A stretch of 64,000 bases of DNA from Arachnia propionica. Its GTDB lineage: Bacteria; Actinomycetota; Actinomycetes; Propionibacteriales; Propionibacteriaceae. The notes below the pieces were generated by a model, which was not told where the DNA came from, did not search any database, and was given only the letters and a program-made list of their open reading frames with translations. Every line of letters starts with the position of its first letter. Positions within the stretch are counted from its first letter, which is position 1. The DNA is taken from NCBI RefSeq assembly GCF_003859805.1, contig NZ_RQZG01000005.1:62001-126000 (forward strand), written 5' to 3'. Position numbers and translations under genes: made by a program. This document shows positions 57,301 through 64,000 of this stretch, one piece after another.

Positions 57301-58053
57301 GATCGGCAGGTCCAGTTTCGCGAGTTGTTCGACGTCCCAGGCGTCGTCGTCCCCTCCCGCGGATGCCGCCGCCGGGGTGAGCCCACCGGAGGCCTGAACC
57401 GTGGTGATGATGGCGTCGAAGGTCCCCAGGTGCTTGATGAGTTCCGGGTCCGGGTTGCGCAGCGACGCGGTCTGGACGGGTACCCCGATGCCTCCTGCCG
57501 CATCGATGGCATCGGCGAGTGCGATGACGTGGGCGATGTTGCCCGCGGCGTGGTGGGCTCGGTAGAAGATGATGGCGATCCGGGGACGACGATGACCGGC
57601 CGGGGAGTCAGTGGGAGCCTCGGGACGGGGCAGTTCACTCCAGGTGGGCAGTTGCCTCACCGGTTCGAAACCGTCCCCGGTGAGCAGGACCGTGTCGGAG
57701 AGGAAGGCGTGGACGTTGCGGAGGTTCTCCACCCCGCCGTGGACGAAGTAGTCGTGGGCCTGGGCGGCCACACCGACGGGCACCGTGGACAGCTCCATCA
57801 GGGAGGCGTCGGGGGTGTGCTGCCCCCCCAGCACCACCAGCGGCAGCCCCGATCGGCGGCACACCTGGAAGGTCTCGGGCAGCTGCTCCTTGCCGCCGAG
57901 GAAGCGGAAGACCACCAGGTCCGCGTTCTCGAGCAGTTGTTCGACTGCCTCGACGGTGAGTTTCACGGGATTGCCGTGGACGAAGTCGGCGCCGCTGGCG
58001 CGGGCGCTCAGGAGGTCGGTCTCGGTGGTGGTGAGCAGTGCGATGCGGGTCAA
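54388..58053 (-). CDS. cobN: Cobaltochelatase subunit CobN
   Basis: A 1221-residue large subunit of the ATP-dependent cobaltochelatase, which inserts cobalt into hydrogenobyrinic acid diamide. The family regions are present: [21 protein letters not shown] near 150, [20 protein letters not shown] near 330, [15 protein letters not shown] near 530, and the C-terminal [28 protein letters not shown]. The start is TTG 58053, six bases after GGAGG; the frame runs further upstream into a riboswitch. Partner CobS/CobT-type or ChlI/D-type AAA subunits are not in this window. The riboswitch places it under cobalamin control. Confidence 0.95.
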   Translation of the reverse strand: [1221 protein letters not shown]

Positions 58054-58089
58054 GGTGTCCTCCGTCGGGATCCGCGTCCGGGTGGTTGA

Positions 58090-58182
58090 GGTGCCCGGCG
58101 GATGTTCCTGACTTCGCTGACGCGTCACAGTGGCGGGACCGTCCCGGAGTTCAACCGGGTTCCAGAGCCGCAGGGCGGCACC
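58090..58182 (-). promoter_or_regulatory. Cobalamin riboswitch upstream of cobN
   Basis: On the cobN strand the outer stem is GGTGCC (58182-58177) with GGCACC (58095-58090). Between them are the conserved GGTTGAACTCCGGGACGG and CCCGCCACTGTGA segments, which match the cobalamin aptamer core and B12 box, followed by GTCAGGA. The element is compact (93 bases) compared with the usual ~200. It ends 36 bases before the TTG start of cobN, so control of translation is likely. Confidence 0.85.
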
Positions 58183-58274
58183 AGCCTACCGACTCCGAGG
58201 AGCCGGTGCGGAAACCGGACTTCCGGCCGACGTGGTGCCGCCCTGATTGCGTGGGTGGGGCACAAGGCATGCAA

Positions 58275-58287
58275 TAGGCTTCGCGTC
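58275..58287 (+). promoter_or_regulatory. -10 box for a leaderless purU transcript
   Basis: TAGGCT (58275-58280) followed by seven bases and then ATG 58288, with no ribosome-binding site between. Confidence 0.55.
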
Positions 58288-59127
58288 ATGCAGGAACTCG
58301 TCATGACGCTTGACTGCCCGGATCGCCCGGGGATCATGCACACTCTCACCGGAGCGGTCGTCGCGGCTCGGGGCAACATCACCGAACTCCAGCAGTTCAG
58401 CTCCCCTGACTCGGGACGTTTCTTCACCAGGATCGCGGTGGAGGGGATGGAACTGGAGGTGCTGCGCACCCGGATCAACGACATCGCCCAGGACCTCGGC
58501 GCGAATTTTCAGGTGCACGACGCCACACGCCCGACCCGGACCCTGTTGCTCGCCTCCAAGGCGGGACACTGCGTCAACGACCTGCTGTTCAGGTGGCGGG
58601 GAGGTGAACTGCCGGTGGAGATCGTCGGACTGATGGCCAACCACGAGGTCCTGGCCTCCATGGCCGAGTTCTACAGCGTCCCGTTCACCCACCACGTCGT
58701 CCTGCCCGAGACCAAGGCCGACTTCGAGGCGGAGGTGATGCGGGTGGTGGAGGAACAGCAGGTGGAACTGGTGGTGCTCGCCCGCTACATGCAGATCCTC
58801 AGTCCTGAGCTGTGTGACCACCTGGCGGGCCGGGCGATCAACATCCACCACTCCTTCCTGCCGGGATTCAAGGGGGCCAACCCGTACCGGCAGGCCCACA
58901 CCCGGGGTGTGAAACTGATCGGTGCCACTGCGCACTTCGTCACCAGTGACCTGGACGAGGGCCCCATCATCGAGCAGAACGTGATCCGGGTGGACCACAC
59001 CATGAGCGTGTCGAAGCTGGTGCGCAAGGGGCAGGCCCAGGAGTCGCAGACCCTGGCGGAGGCGGTGCGACTCTTCGCCGAGCACCGGGTGCTGAGCGAT
59101 GGTCACCGGACGGTGATCTTCCGCTGA
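58288..59127 (+). CDS. purU: Formyltetrahydrofolate deformylase
   Basis: A 279-residue hydrolase that turns 10-formyl-THF into formate and THF, balancing one-carbon pools and purine synthesis. The N-terminal ACT domain (~1-80: LVMTLDCPDRPGIMHTLTGAV) is followed by the formyltransferase fold with NIHHSFLPGFKGANPYRQA (catalytic Asn and His) and DLDEGPIIEQ (Asp). The start is leaderless; its stop overlaps the next ATG by one base. Confidence 0.95.
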   Translation: MQELVMTLDCPDRPGIMHTLTGAVVAARGNITELQQFSSPDSGRFFTRIAVEGMELEVLRTRINDIAQDLGANFQVHDATRPTRTLLLASKAGHCVNDLLFRWRGGELPVEIVGLMANHEVLASMAEFYSVPFTHHVVLPETKADFEAEVMRVVEEQQVELVVLARYMQILSPELCDHLAGRAINIHHSFLPGFKGANPYRQAHTRGVKLIGATAHFVTSDLDEGPIIEQNVIRVDHTMSVSKLVRKGQAQESQTLAEAVRLFAEHRVLSDGHRTVIFR

Positions 59128-60455
59128 TGTCGATGGCCGGTGACATCGCGCTCATCGCGCTCTTCATCCTCATCGGTGGCACCTTCGCCGCTGCCGAGAT
59201 GGCACTGGTGACGTTGCGCGAGTCCCAGGTCAGGCAACTGGCCAGCCGGGGCAAGCGGGGGCGGGCCATCGAGCGTCTCACCAGCGATCCCAATCTGTTC
59301 CTCTCCGCCGTGCAGATCGGGGTCACGCTGTCGGGCTTCCTCTCCGCGGCCTACGGTGGGGCGACGATCGCCGACCGGCTCGCCCCGGTGCTGACCTCGT
59401 GGGGGATGCCCGCCTCGGTGGCCACGACGGTGGCCCTGGTGGCGGTCACGGTCGTGGTCTCCTACTTCTCCATCGTCATCGGAGAGTTGAGCGCGAAACG
59501 ACTGGCCATGCAGCGTGCCGAGGGCTACGCCCTGGCCCTGGCCCCGCTGGTCGCCGGCATCGCGGCCCTGGCCCGTCCCGTGATCTGGTTCCTCGGGGTC
59601 TCCACCGATGCGGTGGTGCGGGTCTTCGGTGGTGATCCGAAACGTGCCAAGGACGGGGTCAGCGACGAGGAACTGCGGGCCATGGTCTCGGTGTCCACGA
59701 CCCTCGGCAAGGAGGAACGCAGCATCCTCGACGAGGTCTTCGACGCCGGTCAGCTCAGCCTGAGAGAGGTGATGGTGCCCCGCACCGAGGTCGACTTCCT
59801 GCCGGCGGACATGCCGGTGCAGCGGGCCTACAAGGAGGTCCGCGGGGCGCCGCACTCCCGTTACCCGGTCACTGACGGCTCCGTGGACAAGGTGATCGGA
59901 TTCTGCCACGTGCGTGACCTGATGGATCTCGACGAGTCGGCGCGTTCCGGTCAGCTCCGTGCCATCGTGCGTCCGGTCCTCAGCCTGCCCGAGACCGTCA
60001 AACTGCTCCGTGCCCTGTCCGCGATGCGTGCCGCCGGATCGCACCTGGCCATCGTGCGTGACGAGTTCGGCGGCACGGCCGGCATCGTCACCCTGGAGGA
60101 CCTGGTGGAGGAACTGATCGGCGACATCACCGACGAGTACGACGTGGAGGACACCTCGGGGCCGACCCGCATCGACCCGCTGAAGAGGCTCGACGGCCTG
60201 GCCACGATCGAGGAGTTCGCGCAGCTGACCGGCCACGTCATCCCGGAGGGCCCCTACGACACCGTCGCGGGGTACGTGATGGCCAGGCTCGGCAGACTCC
60301 CGTTCGTGGGAGCCGCGGTCGAGGTCGGCCTCCTCCCCGTCGAACCCGGGGAGGAGGGGCACCTCGAGGTGCCGTGGCGGTTCACCGTCGAGGAGATGGA
60401 CGGGCGTCGTGCCGCCTGGTTGTCGGTGAGGCAGGTGAACGGTGAGACACAGTGA
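59127..60455 (+). CDS. CNNM/CBS-domain membrane protein (HlyC/CorC family)
   Basis: A 442-residue protein: a CNNM membrane domain (~1-190, about four helices with AEMALVTLRESQVRQL), two CBS domains (~205-325: REVMVPRTEVDFLPAD; MRAAGSHLAIVRDEFGGTAGIVTLEDLVEELIGDI), and a C-terminal CorC_HlyC transporter-associated domain. Relatives transport Mg2+ or Co2+ or regulate it. The old name haemolysin does not describe its job. It overlaps the purU stop and the next gene's start. Confidence 0.93.
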   Translation: MSMAGDIALIALFILIGGTFAAAEMALVTLRESQVRQLASRGKRGRAIERLTSDPNLFLSAVQIGVTLSGFLSAAYGGATIADRLAPVLTSWGMPASVATTVALVAVTVVVSYFSIVIGELSAKRLAMQRAEGYALALAPLVAGIAALARPVIWFLGVSTDAVVRVFGGDPKRAKDGVSDEELRAMVSVSTTLGKEERSILDEVFDAGQLSLREVMVPRTEVDFLPADMPVQRAYKEVRGAPHSRYPVTDGSVDKVIGFCHVRDLMDLDESARSGQLRAIVRPVLSLPETVKLLRALSAMRAAGSHLAIVRDEFGGTAGIVTLEDLVEELIGDITDEYDVEDTSGPTRIDPLKRLDGLATIEEFAQLTGHVIPEGPYDTVAGYVMARLGRLPFVGAAVEVGLLPVEPGEEGHLEVPWRFTVEEMDGRRAAWLSVRQVNGETQ

Positions 60456-61656
60456 CGACGGCTCGGAGCTGCTGACCGGACCGGGGGCCGGGCCACTGCT
60501 CAAGGCGGCGGTGGAGCATGCCGGGGGAAGGCTGCTGAACTGGGCGCTGGAGCACGTCGACGCGAACCCGAACCAGTCGACCACCGCCACCTTCCTGGCG
60601 CGGGTCCGGTGGCCCTACGGGGAACGGACCGAGCTGCTCGGGGTCTCGGCCCGGCGCGGGAGGCTGTCGAGGTCCGATCGTGGTGCCGAGGTCTTCGCCG
60701 ACGGCAACCGGGAGGTCGCGGTCTGGATCTACCCGAACGACCCGGATCTGCCCGGGCTGGCACGTGTCGCCTACCCGCAGCGCCTGGCGGACCTGGTCAA
60801 CCGGGCCGGGTTGATCCCCGGTCCGATCTCGGGGAGGGACCTGGAACTCAACATCGTCGGGTATCGGCCGAGGCGTCGAGCCGTGGTGCGGTTCTCGGCG
60901 AAGGGGGTCACCTACTACGTCAAGGCGATCCGGGGAAAGCAGTTCGAGGACACCTTGTCGAGGCATCGGTTGCTCGAGTCCGCGGGGGTGCCCTCGCCGC
61001 GAGTGGCGTTCACCACCAAGGACAACCTCATGTTCCTCGAGGCGCTGCCGGGCCGACCGCTGGCGAAGGCGATCTTCGACCCGGTCGAGCCCTGCAGCCC
61101 GGAGGAGTTGATCGAGGTGCTCGACTCGATGCCCCGGCTGGTGGCGAAGCTGGATCGGCGTCCACCCTGGAGCGACGCGGTGGAGCACTACGCCGGTGTG
61201 GTCTCGGCGGCACTGCCCGAGGTGCGGGACGACCTGGACCGGGTGAGGCGTCGCATCCAGTCCGGATTGGCCGGGATCCCGCCGGGCAACGAACCCACCC
61301 ACGGCGACTTCCACGAGGGTCAGGTCCACGTCCACGGGGGACGCGTGGTCGGGATCCTCGACATCGACACGATCGGTCCGGGCAGCCGTGCGGATGACCT
61401 GGCGTGTCTCATCGCCCACCTGTCGACCATCCAGCGCATGAACCGGCAGCAGGAGGCGACGGTGCGGTCACTGCTGGCCCGCTGGGTGCCGGTCTTCGAC
61501 CGCAGGGTGGACCCGGTGGAGCTCCGGCTGCGGGCCGCCGCCGTGGTGATCTCCTTGGCGACGGGGCCGTTCCGGGGTCAGGAGCCGTTCTGGCAGGAGA
61601 CCACCAGGAAGATGATCCGCTCCGCCATCGCCCTGGTGGACCAGGTTGCGAGCTGA
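60442..61656 (+). CDS. APH-family phosphotransferase-like protein
   Basis: A 404-residue protein with a protein-kinase-like (aminoglycoside phosphotransferase) fold in its C-terminal two thirds: YYVKAIRGKQFEDTLSRH (ATP-binding Lys), THGDFHEGQVHVHGG (catalytic HGD loop, with Gln where Asn is usual) and GILDIDTIGPGSRADDLA (metal Asp). The ~120 N-terminal residues are family-unusual. The substrate is unknown; an antibiotic-resistance role is not supported by context. The GTG start overlaps the upstream gene by 14 bases. Confidence 0.8.
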   Translation: MRHSDDGSELLTGPGAGPLLKAAVEHAGGRLLNWALEHVDANPNQSTTATFLARVRWPYGERTELLGVSARRGRLSRSDRGAEVFADGNREVAVWIYPNDPDLPGLARVAYPQRLADLVNRAGLIPGPISGRDLELNIVGYRPRRRAVVRFSAKGVTYYVKAIRGKQFEDTLSRHRLLESAGVPSPRVAFTTKDNLMFLEALPGRPLAKAIFDPVEPCSPEELIEVLDSMPRLVAKLDRRPPWSDAVEHYAGVVSAALPEVRDDLDRVRRRIQSGLAGIPPGNEPTHGDFHEGQVHVHGGRVVGILDIDTIGPGSRADDLACLIAHLSTIQRMNRQQEATVRSLLARWVPVFDRRVDPVELRLRAAAVVISLATGPFRGQEPFWQETTRKMIRSAIALVDQVAS

Positions 61657-61746
61657 TAACGATTCGGCGCGGATCTGGGCTTGCCGGAGTGGGTCAGGGT
61701 ATCGTCAATCGACCCTGAATCATTCCGAGCAGTCTGGAGTGTCCCT

Positions 61747-62880
61747 GTGACCAAGTCTCTCCTCAAGTTCGCCGCCCTCGCCGCGGCCGGCGCGCTCGCG
61801 CTCGCCGGTTGTGCCCAGCCACCGAGCACCACCTCCGGCAGTTCCGCCGCTCCCGGTGAGTCCAGCTCCGCCACCAGCGGTGGCAACACCTCCGGGACTG
61901 AGAACAACGCCGACGGCTTCAAGGCCTGCATGGTCTCCGACTTCGGTGGTTTCGATGACAAGTCGTTCAACGAGACCTCCTACAAGGGCCTGCTGCAGGC
62001 CAAGGAGGAGCTCGGGGTCCAGACCGCCCAGCTGGAGTCCCAGGCCGAGGGCGACTACTCGGGCAACGTCGCCGCGATGATCGACCAGAAGTGCAACATC
62101 GTCATCACCGTCGGTTTCGCCCTGGCCAGCGCCACCGAGGCCGCCGCCAAGCAGACCCCGGATGCGAAGTTCGCCATCGTCGACAACCCCTCGTTCGACG
62201 GTGTCGACAACGCCAAGGGCCTGACCTTCAACACCGCGGAGCCCTCCTTCCTGGCGGGCTACCTCGCGGCGTCGATGACCAAGACCGGCAAGGTCGGCAC
62301 CTTCGGCGGGGCGAAGTACCCGACCGTGACCATCTTCATGGATGGTTTCGCCCAGGGCGTGGCCCACTACAACCAGACCAAGGGCGCCAACGTCGAGGTG
62401 CTGGGGTGGAGCCATGAGGCACAGGACGGCCAGTTCATCGGCGGCAACGACCCGTTCGGTGACCAGTCCGGCGGCAAGAACACCGCCAACACCCTCATCG
62501 CGCAGGGCGCTGACATCATCCTGCCCGTCGCCGGTCCGGCCGGGCTCGGTGCCCTGGCGGCCGTCAAGGAGACGGGTGGCAAGGTGAACGCCATCTGGGT
62601 GGACACCGACGGCTACGTCTCGGCCCCCGAGTACAAGGAGGTCATCATCACCTCCGTCGAGAAGGCCATGGATGTCGCGGTCTTCGATGCCATCAAGGCC
62701 ACCAAGGACGGCACCTTCTCCTCGGAGAACTACGTCGGGACGTTGGCCAACAAGGGCGTGGACCTGTCCGAGTTCCACGACTTCGACTCCCAGGTCTCCG
62801 ACGAGACGAAGAAGGAGCTGGAGACCCTGAAGCAGGAGATCATCGACGGCAAGATCACGGTGAAGCTGCCCGCGCAGTGA
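61747..62880 (+). CDS. BMP-family lipoprotein, nucleoside ABC importer binding protein
   Basis: A 377-residue lipoprotein with signal peptide and lipobox LAGC (Cys near residue 22), a Ser/Thr/Gly linker, then the basic membrane protein (PnrA/BmpA) fold: CMVSDFGGFDDKSFNETSYKGL and NIVITVGFALASATEAAAKQ. This family captures nucleosides. GTG 61747 lies seven bases after GGAG. The ATPase gene that follows fits the same importer; the usual pair of permeases would come later. Confidence 0.93.
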   Translation: MTKSLLKFAALAAAGALALAGCAQPPSTTSGSSAAPGESSSATSGGNTSGTENNADGFKACMVSDFGGFDDKSFNETSYKGLLQAKEELGVQTAQLESQAEGDYSGNVAAMIDQKCNIVITVGFALASATEAAAKQTPDAKFAIVDNPSFDGVDNAKGLTFNTAEPSFLAGYLAASMTKTGKVGTFGGAKYPTVTIFMDGFAQGVAHYNQTKGANVEVLGWSHEAQDGQFIGGNDPFGDQSGGKNTANTLIAQGADIILPVAGPAGLGALAAVKETGGKVNAIWVDTDGYVSAPEYKEVIITSVEKAMDVAVFDAIKATKDGTFSSENYVGTLANKGVDLSEFHDFDSQVSDETKKELETLKQEIIDGKITVKLPAQ

Positions 62881-62904
62881 GCCGTGGGTTGAACACCTGC
62901 CGTG

Positions 62905-62932
62905 GAAGGGGCGCCCCTCAGGGCGCCCCTTC
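62905..62932 (+). terminator. Terminator/attenuator after the BMP gene
   Basis: A perfect 12-bp stem (62905-62916 with 62921-62932) and a CTCA loop lies 24 bases after the stop. Placed between binding-protein and ATPase genes, it could let the binding protein be made in excess. A TAGAGT box (62947-62952) may restart transcription. Confidence 0.85.
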
Positions 62933-62980
62933 TCGCACGGGCAGGGTAGAGTGTTGCCGCCCCCCGATGAAGGAGGATCA

Positions 62981-64000
62981 GTGACCCCAACATCCCCGGT
63001 GCTGTCCCTCAGGGGCATCACCAAACGCTTCGGCACCTTGACGGCGAACGAGGACATCAGTCTGGACGTCGTTCCCGGTCGGATCCATTGCCTCCTCGGC
63101 GAGAACGGGGCGGGCAAGTCGACCCTGATGAACATCCTCTTCGGGCTGCTGACCCCGGACGAGGGTGAGATCCGGATGGGGGAGCAGGTGCTCCGCCTCG
63201 GGGATCCCGGGCAGGCGATGCAGGCAGGCATCGGGATGGTGCACCAGCACTTCATGTTGATCCCACCCTTCACCGTGGCGGAGAACATGGTGCTCGGGCA
63301 CGAGCCGGGCAACCACGGTCTGCTCGACATCAGGCAGGCCAGGGCGAAGGTCAAGGAGCTCTCGGAGCGTTATCGGCTCGACGTAGATCCCGATGCGCTC
63401 GTGGCGGACCTGCCCGTCGGCATCCAGCAGCGCGTGGAGATCCTCAAGTCGCTGTCCCTCGATGCCCGGTACCTGATCTTCGACGAACCGACGGCGGTGC
63501 TCACCCCCCAGGAGATCGACGAGCTGATGACGGTGATGCGGGCCCTGCGTGACGAGGGACGTGCCATCGTCTTCATCACCCACAAACTGCGTGAGGTGCG
63601 GGAGGTCGCAGACGACATCACCGTGATCCGCCGGGGCAGGGTGGTCGGACAGGCCGACCCCGAGTCCTCGGAGAGCGACCTGGCGGCTCTGATGGTCGGG
63701 CGTTCCGTGGAGCTCAAGGTGGCCAAGGAGGAACCGGAGCCCGGGGCGGAGAGGCTCAACGTCAAGGGACTCGTGGTCACCTCCCCCTCAGGGGCGATCG
63801 CCGTCGACGAACTCGACCTCGCGGTGCGTGGTGGCGAGATCATCGTCATCGCGGGGGTCCAGGGCAACGGCCAGTCGGAGCTGGCGGAGGCCCTGCTCGG
63901 CACCGTCACCCCGGTGTCCGGGACCATCACCCTCGACGGGGTGGACATCACCCACATGACCCCGGCCAGGACCCTGGCCGCGGGCCTCGGCTACGTGCCC
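62981..64000 (+). CDS. Sugar/nucleoside ABC importer ATPase, partial
   Basis: The first 340 codons of a double-domain ATPase (MglA/YufO type); the window ends before the second domain is complete. Domain 1 has Walker A GENGAGKST, Q-loop MVHQHFMLI, signature LPVGIQQRVEILKSL (the variant form typical of YufO-like ATPases) and Walker B LIFDEPTAVLTPQE. Domain 2 starts near residue 250 (GVQGNGQSEL, the usual degenerate P-loop). GTG 62981 follows AAGGAGGATCA. With the BMP lipoprotein it suggests nucleoside uptake. Confidence 0.94.
   Translation, partial: MTPTSPVLSLRGITKRFGTLTANEDISLDVVPGRIHCLLGENGAGKSTLMNILFGLLTPDEGEIRMGEQVLRLGDPGQAMQAGIGMVHQHFMLIPPFTVAENMVLGHEPGNHGLLDIRQARAKVKELSERYRLDVDPDALVADLPVGIQQRVEILKSLSLDARYLIFDEPTAVLTPQEIDELMTVMRALRDEGRAIVFITHKLREVREVADDITVIRRGRVVGQADPESSESDLAALMVGRSVELKVAKEEPEPGAERLNVKGLVVTSPSGAIAVDELDLAVRGGEIIVIAGVQGNGQSELAEALLGTVTPVSGTITLDGVDITHMTPARTLAAGLGYVP

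Noticed and set aside
56446-58089. Plus-strand open frame of 547 codons opposite cobN
   Set aside because: Shadow of cobN; no start site, no motifs.
60442-61656. Aminoglycoside resistance gene
   Set aside because: The fold is APH-like, but the N-terminal extension, the Gln in the catalytic loop and the housekeeping context do not support a resistance role.

Overview
The window is high-GC DNA from an actinobacterium. The block rpsB-tsf-pyrH-frr-cdsA-rlmN-dxr-rip1, with xerC and an M23 peptidase just upstream of rpsB, is the arrangement known from Actinobacteria such as Mycobacterium. The sufR-B-D-Rieske-C-S-U-T operon, the cobalamin genes and the frequent GTG/TTG starts fit Propionibacteriales (a Propionibacteriaceae member is my best guess; this is inference, as no rRNA is present). 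The backbone is dense, with many 1-4 base start/stop overlaps. Several genes have a TANNNT-type -10 box only 6-8 bases before the start codon, as expected for leaderless mRNAs.

Layout. 1-1680: start of a secreted protein, pgl, and a frameshifted remnant. 1856-8350: complete SUF iron-sulfur cluster operon led by the SufR repressor. 8399-16016: a hydrolase, an unknown Trp-rich protein, a membrane cassette (small membrane protein, zinc ribbon protein, SPFH/SHOCT protein), an ABC-F ATPase and a phosphohexomutase. 16107-19302: Wzz-like and O-antigen ligase-like surface polysaccharide genes and rlmA. 19335-23132: fabG-fabI (fatty acid synthesis), an ABC ATPase and fumC, ended by a 17-bp perfect hairpin.

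23186-28843 is an accessory block with visibly lower GC. It holds a tightly coupled two-gene pair resembling a toxin-tail/membrane-partner unit preceded by a 15-base poly-C tract, a broken IS5-like transposase, a remnant of a type III restriction subunit, a 123-bp inverted-repeat element, a WYL regulator divergent from an ABC-2 exporter, and a broken NmrA-like gene.

28806-38066 returns to backbone: a BASS transporter, a double alpha/beta hydrolase, a membrane-linked unknown protein, an rRNA methylase, a NucH-type nuclease, def, xerC and a tandem M23 protein. 38369-47423 carries translation, lipid and isoprenoid genes plus gdhA. 47513-53036 is the cobalamin operon cobT-U-S-D-Q-F; cobN lies at 54388-58053 behind a compact cobalamin riboswitch. 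58288-64000 has purU, a CNNM/CBS protein, a phosphotransferase, and a nucleoside/BMP ABC importer that runs off the end.

The most unusual signals are the poly-C/toxin-like pair and the other debris in the accessory block. The contrast between riboswitch-controlled cobN and the apparently riboswitch-free cob operon is also notable.
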